Shown here: positions 35,160 to 44,627 of the stretch, one piece after another
Layout: each line of letters begins with the position of its first letter
Position numbering within the stretch: position 1 is the stretch's first letter
Assembly (NCBI RefSeq): GCF_011440395.1
Contig: NZ_JAAOIX010000002.1
Location: 372,001 to 436,000, forward strand
Length of the DNA: 64,000 nucleotides
Direction of reading: 5' to 3'
Origin: Pseudomaricurvus alcaniphilus
GTDB lineage: Bacteria > Pseudomonadota > Gammaproteobacteria > Pseudomonadales > Cellvibrionaceae
Position numbers and translations under genes: made by a program
Notes under the pieces: generated by a model
Told to the model about the DNA's origin: nothing
Database searches by the model: none
What the model saw: the letters and a program-made list of their open reading frames with translations, nothing else

Positions 35160-35811
35160 TAAATACTCTTTTAAAAATACCTGCACTTGAACCACAGATG
35201 TAGCTCGGATCAAGTTCATCTATTTTTTCTATAATGCGATTCTCCGCAGCTTTTGAATGAAGAGACGACTGCCCGCTGTAGTACTCTCCCAACGTGAAGA
35301 CGGTGAGTGTAAGCGCTGTTCCCACTTCGAACGCTACCACGATTCTAGTGAATCCGCCCTCGGCAACAATGTTAGAATCTCCTAGCGTAGCCATCACAAC
35401 AATTGAATAGTACAAGCTGTTTAAGTATGTGTGAATTAAGTCTTGAAAGTAGGTGAAACAGCCATCAAGTGTATATATCTGATACTGCTCAATCGGTCCG
35501 ATTTCCCGCAAGCCTGAGATCATCTTCTCGCCTGGATCTATGATCCCTATATAGAAGTATCCGCTAGCACATGTGGTAGCCAGAGTGATGACCAAAAACT
35601 TTAGCTCATGCATCGACGATTTCGGCTTACCCAAAACCGAGACGATGCTCATAAGAAGCTTCCCAATATAGCCGTACAGAGCTAACACTAGGACAACCAG
35701 CAGATATGCGGCTAGTGAGGTATTTTCCGTGTAGGGGGATATGAAGCCAATACAGATTACGCACCCAGTAAAAAACAGGTTCTTTGCGTAAATCCTACGT
35801 AGTTCATCCAT
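35116..35811 (-). CDS. potassium-channel-like membrane protein in an integron cassette
   Basis: This 231-residue protein has about four hydrophobic helices and, near residues 131-175, a pore-helix/filter/last-helix pattern like two-helix ion channels: YYSIVVMATLGDSNI followed by a long helix. The usual filter TVGYGD is replaced by TLGDSN, so ion selectivity may differ or be lost. The last 15 residues (KLTKLCSRHRKARG region) are encoded by the attC site. ATG 35811 starts about 10 bp after a GTTAGC cassette boundary. Location: inner membrane. The channel call rests on pattern only. Confidence 0.55.
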   Translation of the reverse strand: MDELRRIYAKNLFFTGCVICIGFISPYTENTSLAAYLLVVLVLALYGYIGKLLMSIVSVLGKPKSSMHELKFLVITLATTCASGYFYIGIIDPGEKMISGLREIGPIEQYQIYTLDGCFTYFQDLIHTYLNSLYYSIVVMATLGDSNIVAEGGFTRIVVAFEVGTALTLTVFTLGEYYSGQSSLHSKAAENRIIEKIDELDPSYICGSSAGIFKRVFKLTKLCSRHRKARG

Positions 35812-35987
35812 AGCAATCCTGAGCTAACATTTATATCTGCGCTGCCAAGTCACAGATTTCCAATATACCGACGATATCACCAGAATGATGCAAGTAACTA
35901 AAAAATCAGCCCTCCCACCAATACTGTCGATTATTCAATTGACAGGCTTCAATCTGCAGTCACAAATCATCACCCCGTCCATACGAC

Positions 35988-36692
35988 TTACGCAGGTTTT
36001 GCAGGAGCAAAAACCTGCCCTGGGGTTGCCGTCTTTAGGAACTGGTCTACTTTGTCAAAAGCCTTGTCCAGGGTTTTAATGGTTTGCTTCGAGCGCCTGA
36101 TGCGATCTTCATTGTCAGGGTTGGCCTTATTGATCCTCCTGTGTTCTTTCAGGCAATAACGGATCTGGCGTTTTAACTTGTCGCGCTTTTGGCCCAACTC
36201 CTTCAGTGTGCCGGACCACTCCTTGGCAGCATTGGAGGACATCTTACATCGGGGCGGACATCCGTCATCGATAGCGAAGAGCACCTTGCCGAATAAGCCC
36301 TGTTGATCGTACACCAGCAGAATCCGTTCGAACAATTCTTCAATGGCTTTTGGATAGCTGCTGACAAAACTGGCTATGATTGTGAAGTGAGGTACGGTAT
36401 CGCAAGACAGCGCCTTAAAGATAATATTGCTCTCACAGCACCACTCAATCTCACGGCTTGATGTAATCCCTCTGGAATAGGCGAACAGGACAATCTTAAG
36501 AAGAATGGCCGGATCGTACGCGGGGCGACCGGTATCGTCGTTCTGGTAGTGAGGGTAGAAAATGGAGAGGTCGAGCTTCTTGTCTATCAGGTGGTGTATT
36601 GCGTGTTCGAAAGTGCCAGGCTGCAACTGATCTTCATAATTGATGACAACCATGGAGGTTTGGCTGTAGTCGTAGGGCTTGAACTTTGGCAT
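35988..36692 (-). pseudogene. IS1182-family transposase, C-terminally truncated
   Basis: 234 residues remain of a protein usually about 450-500 long. The N-terminal domain is well recognised (GTFEHAIHHLIDKKLDLSIF, YDPAILLKIVLFAYSRGITS) up to DKVDQFLKTATP, after which the frame runs into unrelated DNA (GQVFAPAKPA) forming a hairpin (GCAGGTTTT...AAAACCTGC). Most of the catalytic domain is missing; there is also an odd insertion at DDGCPPRC. AAGGAG lies before ATG 36692. Confidence 0.85.
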
Positions 36693-36770
36693 TGCACAGC
36701 TCCTTATGCGATGGCCCTATTCTAACAAAAATTACCTGATTACAGAGGTTTTTCTACAGCCTCAACGCCC
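35988..36770 (-). mobile_element. partial IS1182-family element inserted at an attC boundary
   Basis: The upstream end reads GAGGCTGTAGAAAAACCTC on the minus strand, resembling IS1182-type terminal sequence, and begins directly at the GCGTT of attC-like site B. The other end is lost, or rearranged near the hairpin at 35992-36020. The boundary is approximate. Confidence 0.55.
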
Positions 36771-36835
36771 CAAAGCAGCGGCGCGCGGTACGCCCGTCCA
36801 GTCACGAAGTGTCGTTACTGCTTTGACTTGTTAGC
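36761..36835 (-). other. attC-like integron recombination site B
   Basis: Minus strand: GCTAACAAGTCAAAGCAG at one end and CTGCTTTGGGGCGTTGAGG at the other, with AAAGCAG/CTGCTTT complementary. The stop TAA of the 83-residue gene lies inside the first block. The outer end is joined to IS1182 DNA and not to another cassette. Confidence 0.7.
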
Positions 36836-37082
36836 ACTTGTCGAGACTAACAAACCTAAGGACATCAGAGTGATGAAAAAATACATCTTTCATGTTTTTC
36901 TTAATCTCTTTTTCATACAGATCACAGTTGAATATGATTATATCTGCCTCCTTAATGATAGGCGCCTCCTTTAACGCTAACCTGTCCGCAAGGGTTACGA
37001 TTAAGTCATTAACCACGAAGTCATATTCATCTTTTGATGTTTCAGAATCAGTGATTGAAATTATTCTTAATTCGTACAACAT
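36831..37082 (-). CDS. cassette-encoded small protein, function unknown
   Basis: 83 residues, alternating strand/helix pattern (MLYELRIISITDSETSKDEY; KEADIIIFNCDLYEKEIKK). The start ATG directly follows the TAA of the 187-residue gene with no gap, so the two are translationally linked. The stop lies in attC-like site B. No family is recognised. Confidence 0.6.
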   Translation of the reverse strand: MLYELRIISITDSETSKDEYDFVVNDLIVTLADRLALKEAPIIKEADIIIFNCDLYEKEIKKNMKDVFFHHSDVLRFVSLDKC

Positions 37083-37646
37083 TTAATTCTCCGGTGTCCA
37101 ATGAGCGACGAGCTGCTTTACTTCCGCAAGCATAGTTTCCATATCTCGGGCCTGTAAAGATTCATTTCGGCCTCCTTTTTTGTAAAACCTACATCTATCA
37201 ATTGCGTCGTAACAACTCTTTACTTCTACACCAAGCAAGGGTATCAGCGATTGTAGCTCAGAAATACTTAGTTGGTTGAGCTCTCGTCTAAGTGATTCGA
37301 TATTAAGATGGCCAACCCTGCGGTACCGAATTCTTTCAAAAAAATCTCTAGCATTTGCAATGTTTTTTGATGCTGTGCGCTTATTTCCCTGCCAATATTT
37401 TTTTTGAATATGTTTTTTCTTTACCACGAATTTTTGCCCGTCCGGCGCCCTGGTAATTATTTCTCCAGGGTTTCTTCTGCACCAAGCTATAGCTTCTTCC
37501 CAAGTCTCGAATACTTGTGATTTATCACCAGCTTCTAAATAATCTTCCGAAAACCCAGATTCGCTCATAAAATTGGGCAAACCAACTTCATCATGACCAC
37601 CCATATGCTCATTGATATAATCCCAGTCACTTCCGTCTCTGCTCAT
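37083..37646 (-). CDS. cassette-encoded protein, function unknown
   Basis: 187 residues, soluble and mostly helical, with an acidic N-terminus and a basic middle (KKKHIQKKYWQGNKRTASKN). No known motif is recognised. The gene starts 20 bp after attC-like site C and forms a two-gene cassette with the 83-residue gene. Confidence 0.6.
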   Translation of the reverse strand: MSRDGSDWDYINEHMGGHDEVGLPNFMSESGFSEDYLEAGDKSQVFETWEEAIAWCRRNPGEIITRAPDGQKFVVKKKHIQKKYWQGNKRTASKNIANARDFFERIRYRRVGHLNIESLRRELNQLSISELQSLIPLLGVEVKSCYDAIDRCRFYKKGGRNESLQARDMETMLAEVKQLVAHWTPEN

Positions 37647-37666
37647 AGATGGACCTCAGTTTGTAG

Positions 37667-37724
37667 TGCAAACGTCCCGCGCAGGGCCGAAGGCCCGGAG
37701 TGAACTTGACCTACTTGTTAGCTG
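37667..37724 (-). other. attC-like integron recombination site C
   Basis: Minus strand: GCTAACAAGTAGGTCAAG at one end and GGGACGTTTGCAC at the other, with an inner GGGCC TTC GGCCC hairpin. The stop of the 205-residue gene is TAA in the first block. The GTTTGCA end departs from GTTRRRY, so this is the weakest of the four sites. Confidence 0.65.
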
Positions 37725-38335
37725 CTTTGTGGCTCGACCAGGTTGAATTCATAATAATGGACCTCATCGTCAGCATCTTCCTTCATGTGGATTAGCCAGA
37801 AACCATCGAACCCGACAAGACGAACGGTGTGGCAGTTCAACAGAGCGACAATCTTGGCGCGCCAATCAGGAAATGCGTTTTCATAGTACTTGTAGCTGCT
37901 TTGACAGCCCAGAGGGTTGTCTGCGTGAAGCATTGCGCCGCACTTTTTATAAACCTTGATGAAGTCTTTTTTATTAAGAAACCCCTCTTTCAAATCTTCT
38001 TGCTCTGTTTTGACTACGGGATTGTTGGAGGGAGCCTCTTTGATCGGGTTTGGGTAAAACTTGGGGTTCACCCTTTCAAGGTCTCTTAGAAGGAGTTCGG
38101 CATTCCAGTGCCGTTGAAAGTTCTTATGCACCCTTGCATATTCCTTCTTATTCGCGACCAAAGAAGCCATTGCGATTAGCTCTAGGATCTTCCTGAACTG
38201 AAGGCATAGGGACTCTATAGTGGTCGGCTGATAGAGGGCATGACCCTTGCGAGACAGAAAAAAGTCGACGACCTCCATTCGGCGCTTAATTTCGCGCATT
38301 ACTAGAGAATATTGGTAGATTGGCGGGCGTTTCAT
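37718..38335 (-). CDS. cassette-encoded protein, function unknown
   Basis: 205 residues, soluble, with helices in the first half (SLCLQFRKILELIAMASLVA) and a strand-rich C-terminal part (FWLIHMKEDADDEVHYYEFN). No family is recognised. It begins only about 10 bp after attC-like site D, so its ribosome site must be very short or supplied by the attC; the stop lies in site C. Confidence 0.6.
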   Translation of the reverse strand: MKRPPIYQYSLVMREIKRRMEVVDFFLSRKGHALYQPTTIESLCLQFRKILELIAMASLVANKKEYARVHKNFQRHWNAELLLRDLERVNPKFYPNPIKEAPSNNPVVKTEQEDLKEGFLNKKDFIKVYKKCGAMLHADNPLGCQSSYKYYENAFPDWRAKIVALLNCHTVRLVGFDGFWLIHMKEDADDEVHYYEFNLVEPQSS

Positions 38336-38340
38336 TTATG

Positions 38341-38390
38341 CAGCTAACTCAGCGCTCACCGGCTTGTCCGGTGCAACGCCTTGTTAGAAA
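38341..38390 (-). other. attC-like integron recombination site D
   Basis: Minus strand: TCTAACAAGGCGTTGCACC at one end and GCGCTGAGTTAGCTGC at the other, with CACCGG/CCGGTG inner arms. GTTAGC matches GTTRRRY well. It overlaps the 3' end of the 57-residue gene. Confidence 0.8.
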
Positions 38391-38529
38391 TCACCACCTC
38401 TGAATCCTCGCTGGATTTCTCTTGCTTCTTAATTACCGATGCCATCATTTTTACAGCTGTGGATCTTACGTAATCGGCCTTGCCTTGCTTTTTAAATTCT
38501 CCTTTCTCACTCATCAATATCTTTCTCAT
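38356..38529 (-). CDS. small cassette-encoded protein (57 residues)
   Basis: Starts MRKILMSEKGEFKKQGKADY and is Lys-rich, with stop TGA inside attC-like site D. Its ATG overlaps the TGA of the 302-residue gene (ATGA), a strong sign of translational coupling. It has no known function and is short enough to be missed by routine gene calling. Confidence 0.6.
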   Translation of the reverse strand: MRKILMSEKGEFKKQGKADYVRSTAVKMMASVIKKQEKSSEDSEVVISNKALHRTSR

Positions 38530-39434
38530 GCGGCTTTTCCTCCTTTTTCACGATACTGCTTTAATGAATGTAGGTAGAGCTCTAGCTCAACGCGATCAGC
38601 GATTTCATCTAATATCTTTTCACATGCGCGACACTCTTCTTCATCGTACGGCGCACACACATTTTGGCCAAATACTGCAATAGTAAAAATATAGACGTAT
38701 TCTTGACTATTGACAGTAATTCTGACAGGTTTACAAAAGATTGATCCTACTCCGGCTTTCGAGGACCTATCTGACTGAAAAAATACACCCTCTTTAATGC
38801 CCTTCCGAATATCAGGTATGAAAATGCTGTCACCACTTTCAAAACAATAAGACGCAGTTGATTTTCCAGCCATAAGATCTCGTGCTTTGGTATGTTGTTT
38901 TTGGGTGTCACACTTTAATTCATACCACCATTTATTAGTTGTTATGTCACCCTGTATAATCGTGATACCGATATTTTTTGGATCTATGGCTAGACCGTTA
39001 ATTAGAAAACTTTTTGTGCCATCGAGTACGTGCTCTAGTTGATCTTTGGGTTGAGTAATCAACCTAAATACATCACTGTTTGGCTTCAAGTGCTTTGCTT
39101 TATTGAAAAATCGATCTCTTTTCTTTTTAACTAATGTGTTAAAGAAAAGCAGCATGGCTTCCATCAGTTTAGCGTATTGCTTGTCAATCTCGCCTTTGGC
39201 TGCTTCTGATATAGCCTTCAAAAATAAGACCAATATAGTAAATGTTGCAAATACGGAAAATATTAATTCATGAAGGCCTTTCTTTTCGCTTATCCACGCC
39301 CAATCATCTCCCCATATATCAAGGGTTCCGTAATAAAGACCTATCAGAGGTGGTATAAATATACCCAAAAAATGGTGATTGAGAGCTTTTACAACTCGAT
39401 TGTTCACGAACACCGTATATAAAAACTTCTTCAA
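38526..39434 (-). CDS. cassette-encoded membrane protein with GAF-like domain
   Basis: This 302-residue protein has two hydrophobic helices near the N-terminus (FLGIFIPPLIGLYYGTLDIW and ELIFSVFATFTILVLFLKAI, about 22-85), then a soluble alpha/beta domain (about 130-290) whose pattern SIFIPDIRKGIKEGVFFQSD...GSIFCKPVRI resembles GAF-type sensor domains. This could be a membrane sensor, but no output domain is visible. TTG 39434 is the likely start, with TAGGAG upstream. It is the first cassette gene, 30 bp after the GTTAGAAAT boundary. Confidence 0.6.
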   Translation of the reverse strand: MKKFLYTVFVNNRVVKALNHHFLGIFIPPLIGLYYGTLDIWGDDWAWISEKKGLHELIFSVFATFTILVLFLKAISEAAKGEIDKQYAKLMEAMLLFFNTLVKKKRDRFFNKAKHLKPNSDVFRLITQPKDQLEHVLDGTKSFLINGLAIDPKNIGITIIQGDITTNKWWYELKCDTQKQHTKARDLMAGKSTASYCFESGDSIFIPDIRKGIKEGVFFQSDRSSKAGVGSIFCKPVRITVNSQEYVYIFTIAVFGQNVCAPYDEEECRACEKILDEIADRVELELYLHSLKQYREKGGKAA

Positions 39435-39733
39435 ATTTGGCTCCTATGCCACTTCTGATTTCTAACAGCTCGAACAGCTCGCTTATGAGGCCCGCGGCCT
39501 CAATAGCCCGAACTCCATTAAGCCGGCCAGAAGCCCTGAATATTTGCACCAAAAACTCAACCAAAGGAAATTATACAAACAAAAGACCACCTCTCCGTGG
39601 CTCATCAAAGCAACAGATACCCCAATGACGATGCCACACCGGCACCACTATTTCCCCCAACCCCGGAATTAAACTCTAATCCCCTTCCCAAGGCAACATT
39701 CCGTCACCACAAACGCCACCACAAACCACCCTG
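39435..39733. other. 299-bp region between the cassette array and the RDD gene
   Basis: Begins with the cassette-side GTTAGAAAT boundary (minus strand, about 39459-39467) preceded by an imperfect palindrome (GAGGCCGCGGGCCTC). Repeat A copy 3 follows. No integrase gene or clear attI was found. Confidence 0.5.
39550..39715. repeat. dispersed repeat A, copy 3
   Basis: Same orientation as copies 1 and 2; shares GACCACC, GGCTCAT, AAGCAACAGATACC, CAATGACGATG and GGAATTAAAC. It contains TATAAT when read on the minus strand, toward the cassette array, but no matching -35 was found. Confidence 0.65.
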
Positions 39734-40162
39734 TCACTCCTGCCCCACCCTAACCACAACCGTACCCGCCAACTTGTCATGCCAGCCCTGCTTGCGCTTG
39801 TCGAAGGCCACCCAAAAGATGCCGAGCAACAGGGGAATGGTAGAAACGTAATATCCAAAGTACCGCCCAACAAACTGCCCGTTGCTGGGCCTGGCGCCGG
39901 TATCCGCATCTACAATACGCAGCTTCAAAATCATCTTGCCGGGCGTCGCCGACTTGTACACCCAGAACAGAATGACCACCGCCGCCGGCACTATATAGTT
40001 CAGCATCAAATCCCAGAAGCCAAAGAACATCGATTCATCCACCCAGTAGTCCTGGCCGTAGATCATCGACAGGGCTGGCACTACCACCAGCAGCATCAAC
40101 AGCGTATCGATCAACGCCGCCCCTGTTCGCACCCAAAAGCCTGCGTATTCCATGTTGTTCAT
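39734..40162 (-). CDS. RDD-family membrane protein
   Basis: This 142-residue protein has the RDD signature at the N-terminus (AGFWVRTGAALIDTLLMLLV) and three to four helices; the C-terminal RKQGWHDKLAGTVVV is typical of the family. It is an inner-membrane protein of unclear transport function. AAGGAG lies before ATG 40162. The left end of the core GC-rich region begins here. Confidence 0.88.
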   Translation of the reverse strand: MNNMEYAGFWVRTGAALIDTLLMLLVVVPALSMIYGQDYWVDESMFFGFWDLMLNYIVPAAVVILFWVYKSATPGKMILKLRIVDADTGARPSNGQFVGRYFGYYVSTIPLLLGIFWVAFDKRKQGWHDKLAGTVVVRVGQE

Positions 40163-40297
40163 AAAAACTCCTTGCCGTTGCTGCTTACCTTATAGCCGGT
40201 TTTTGCCACCGCCACCAGCGCCGCGAAGTGGCTGCGGATTGAGTTGGCCGGAGGCCGGCCACAGCCACACTTCACCCCAAGTCAAACCACCTCTAGT

Positions 40298-40317
40298 TGA
40301 CGTTAACGTAAACGTCA
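40298..40317. promoter_or_regulatory. probable LiuR operator in the liu promoter
   Basis: TGACGTTAACGTAAACGTCA is an almost perfect palindrome 63 bp before liuR. It lies where a MerR-type regulator would bind between -35 (TTGACG) and -10 elements, as known for LiuR in gammaproteobacteria. Confidence 0.7.
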
Positions 40318-40379
40318 GTTAAAGTTGACTCAAATATAGCCAACCGGCGCCCCTAATAAATGCCCGAGAGTCACGCCCC

Positions 40380-40769
40380 ATGAGCAAGACATTCACTATC
40401 TCCGAGCTGGCCAAGGAGTTCGCGGTCACCACCCGCACCATTCGCCACTACGAAGAGATCGGCCTGCTGAGCCCCCGGCGCAGCGGCCAGAACCGCATCT
40501 ACAGTGCCGCCGACCGCACCCGCCTGAAGCTGATCCTGCGCGGCAAGCGCCTGGGCTTCACCCTGGAGGAGAGCCGCGCCATCGTCGAGATGTACGACCC
40601 GGAGCACGGCAACGTGGAGCAGTTGCAGCGCCTGCTGGACCGCATCCACGCCCAGCGGGCCAAGCTGAAAGCGCAACTGGACGATATCCGCAAATTAATG
40701 CGCGACCTCGATGAAGCCGAACAGGGCTGCCTTGAGGCGCTCGACAAAGCCAAAGCCAGTACCGATTGA
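40380..40769 (+). CDS. liuR: MerR-family regulator LiuR of leucine/isovalerate degradation
   Basis: This 129-residue protein has a MerR helix-turn-helix ([20 protein letters not shown], residues 5-24) and a C-terminal dimerisation helix ([20 protein letters not shown]). It heads the liu operon, 49 bp before liuA, as in other gammaproteobacteria. LiuR is thought to repress the operon until a branched-chain acyl-CoA is present. Confidence 0.9.
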   Translation: MSKTFTISELAKEFAVTTRTIRHYEEIGLLSPRRSGQNRIYSAADRTRLKLILRGKRLGFTLEESRAIVEMYDPEHGNVEQLQRLLDRIHAQRAKLKAQLDDIRKLMRDLDEAEQGCLEALDKAKASTD

Positions 40770-40818
40770 TCCGCCCCCTAATCTGACTACTTACAATAAA
40801 CAGCAGGAGATACCCCCG

Positions 40819-41988
40819 ATGAGCCTGAGCTACGCATCCCTCAACTTTAACCTCGGCGAAGACATGGACATGCTGCGCGACTCCGTGCGCCAGTTTGCCG
40901 AGGCGGAAATCGCCCCCCGCGCCGCCGAGATCGACAAGAACAACGAGTTCCCCATGGACCTGTGGCGCAAGTTTGGCGACATGGGCCTGCTGGGTGTCAC
41001 CGTGGACGAGCAGTACGGCGGCAGCGCCATGGGTTACCTGGCCCACGTGATTGCCATGGAAGAGATCTCCCGCGCCTCCGCCTCGGTGGGCCTGTCGTAC
41101 GGCGCCCACTCCAACCTGTGCGTCAACCAGATCTTCAAGAACGGCAACGATGCCCAGCGCGCCAAGTACCTGCCCAAGCTGTGCTCCGGTGAACACGTGG
41201 GTGCGCTGGCCATGTCCGAGCCCAACGCCGGCTCCGATGTGGTGAGCATGAAGTTGCGCGCCGACAAGCAGGGCGACCACTACGTGCTCAACGGCAACAA
41301 GATGTGGATCACCAACGGCCCCGACGCCCACACCTACGTGATCTACGCCAAGACCGACGTCAAGGGCGGCTCCAAGGGCATCACTGCGTTTATCGTGGAG
41401 CGGGACTTCCCCGGTTTCAGCCGCCAGCAGAAGCTCGACAAGCTGGGCATGCGCGGCTCCAACACCTGCGAACTGGTGTTCCAGGACTGCAAGGTACCGG
41501 CGGAAAACATCCTCGGCGGTGAAGGCCGCGGCGTGGCGGTATTGATGTCCGGCCTCGACTTTGAGCGCACCGTGCTCTCCGGCGGCCCGGTGGGCATTAT
41601 GCAGAGCTGCCTCGATATCGTGATCCCCTACATTCACGATCGCCAGCAGTTCGGCAAGTCCATCGGCGAGTTCCAGCTGGTGCAGGGCAAGGTGGCGGAT
41701 ATGTACACCGGCCTCAACGCCAGCCGCGCTTACCTCTACGCAGTGGCCGCCGCCTGCGACCGCGGCGAGGAGTCGCGCAAGGACGCCGCCGCAGTGATTC
41801 TCTACACCGCCGAGCTGGCCACCAAGATGGCGCTGGATGCGATCCAGTTGCTGGGCGGCAACGGCTATATCAACGAGTTCCCCACCGGGCGCCTGCTGCG
41901 CGATGCCAAGCTCTATGAGATCGGCGCCGGCACGTCGGAGATCCGCCGCATGCTGATCGGCCGCGAACTGTTTAACGCCACCGCCTAA
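40819..41988 (+). CDS. liuA: isovaleryl-CoA dehydrogenase
   Basis: This 389-residue FAD acyl-CoA dehydrogenase has [17 protein letters not shown] (acyl-CoA/FAD contact) and the C-terminal [20 protein letters not shown] typical of isovaleryl-CoA dehydrogenases. It oxidises isovaleryl-CoA to 3-methylcrotonyl-CoA. Start ATG 40819 is chosen since CAGGAG lies 10 nt upstream; an upstream frame from 40711 overlaps liuR. Second gene of the liu operon. Confidence 0.95.
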   Translation: MSLSYASLNFNLGEDMDMLRDSVRQFAEAEIAPRAAEIDKNNEFPMDLWRKFGDMGLLGVTVDEQYGGSAMGYLAHVIAMEEISRASASVGLSYGAHSNLCVNQIFKNGNDAQRAKYLPKLCSGEHVGALAMSEPNAGSDVVSMKLRADKQGDHYVLNGNKMWITNGPDAHTYVIYAKTDVKGGSKGITAFIVERDFPGFSRQQKLDKLGMRGSNTCELVFQDCKVPAENILGGEGRGVAVLMSGLDFERTVLSGGPVGIMQSCLDIVIPYIHDRQQFGKSIGEFQLVQGKVADMYTGLNASRAYLYAVAAACDRGEESRKDAAAVILYTAELATKMALDAIQLLGGNGYINEFPTGRLLRDAKLYEIGAGTSEIRRMLIGRELFNATA

Positions 41989-42022
41989 CGACTGGCCCCG
42001 ACCCGATTTTGGAGAACAACTT

Positions 42023-43630
<1,608 letters not shown>

Positions 43631-43642
43631 AGGACCACTGCC

Positions 43643-44440
43643 ATGACCACTCACAGTGTAACCACAGCCTTCGAGGCCAACGGCATTGCCCGGGTCACCC
43701 TCAACAACCCGGAGCGCCACAACGCCTTCGACGACCGCATCATCGCCGAGCTCAGCGCCGCCTTCACCGCGGTGTCGGGCCAGCCCGGCGTGCGGGTGAT
43801 GGTATTAGGCTCCAACGGTAAAAGCTTTTCCGCCGGTGCCGACCTCGGCTGGATGCAGCGTATGGCTGACTACAGCCACGCCGAGAACAAGCGCGACGCC
43901 GGCTTGATGGCGGCCATGTTCCAGCAACTGCAGGCCCTGCCCATGCCCACCATTGCCCGGGTGCAGGGTGCGGCCTTCGGCGGCGCGGTGGGCCTGGTGA
44001 GCTGCTGCGATATGGCGGTGGCCAGTGATCGCGCCAGTTTCAGTCTGTCGGAAGTGCGCATCGGCCTGATCCCGGCCACCATTTCCCCCTACGTGATCCA
44101 GGCCATCGGCGCCCGGGCCGCCAGTCGCTACTTCACCACCGCCGAGCGCTTTTCCGCCGAGCGGGCGCGGGAACTGGGGCTCGTCAGTGAAGTGGTAACG
44201 GCGGAACAACTGGATGTGAAGGTCGACGAACTGGTCAAGGCGCTGCTGCACAACAGCCCCGCCGCCGTGCGCGCCGCCAAGCAACTGGTAACCGACATCG
44301 CCGGGCGCCCCGTGGATGAGCAGTTGATCGCCGACACCAGCGAGCGCATCGCCAGCATCCGCACCTCCGCGGAAGGCCAGGAAGGGCTGCGCGCGTTTTT
44401 GGAAAAGCGCCCGCCGGGCTGGTTGGGCGAAGGCGAATAA
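43643..44440 (+). CDS. liuC: methylglutaconyl-CoA hydratase
   Basis: This 265-residue crotonase-family protein has the CoA pocket SFSAGADLGWM (about residues 57-67) and oxyanion-hole loop GAAFGGAVGLVSCCD. It hydrates 3-methylglutaconyl-CoA to HMG-CoA. The gene follows liuB by 12 bp. Confidence 0.93.
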   Translation: MTTHSVTTAFEANGIARVTLNNPERHNAFDDRIIAELSAAFTAVSGQPGVRVMVLGSNGKSFSAGADLGWMQRMADYSHAENKRDAGLMAAMFQQLQALPMPTIARVQGAAFGGAVGLVSCCDMAVASDRASFSLSEVRIGLIPATISPYVIQAIGARAASRYFTTAERFSAERARELGLVSEVVTAEQLDVKVDELVKALLHNSPAAVRAAKQLVTDIAGRPVDEQLIADTSERIASIRTSAEGQEGLRAFLEKRPPGWLGEGE

Positions 44441-44627
44441 CTATTTAGTGTCCGTCCAAAAATAATCCTTATTGTCATCCCCGCGCAGGCGGGGATCCAG
44501 TAAGTCCGGGACACCGGAATGACAGTAAATTAGCAGTTTCGTAATTGCCAAATGGACGCTACAGAGAACAACGAAAGCACAGCAACAACAGAACAGCACC
44601 GAATAACAACCGAAGAGCATCTGCCTT
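44441..44627. other. 187-bp intergenic region inside the liu operon
   Basis: Holds palindromic repeat copy 6 (44474-44500), which splits an otherwise tight operon, then an A-rich stretch before liuD. Readthrough is likely, but the hairpin could lower expression of liuD-liuE. Confidence 0.6.
44474..44500. repeat. GC-rich palindromic repeat, copy 6
   Basis: Same core (CCCCGCGCAGGCGGGG) as the copies at 2063, 7647, 14535 and 14596-14673, followed by a short degenerate partner ending GGAATGAC. Confidence 0.85.

Noticed and set aside
35116-35811. Ordinary potassium channel
   Set aside because: The selectivity filter is not TVGYGD-like, so K+ selectivity cannot be claimed.
39459-39520. attI or a fifth attC next to the first cassette
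   Set aside because: Only a GTTAGAAAT end and a loose palindrome were seen; the second half of an attC is not convincing, and no integrase was found.
39319-39564. 81-codon frame overlapping the cassette boundary as an integrase or gene piece
   Set aside because: No tyrosine-recombinase motif (R..H.R..Y); it overlaps the 302-residue gene and repeat A.
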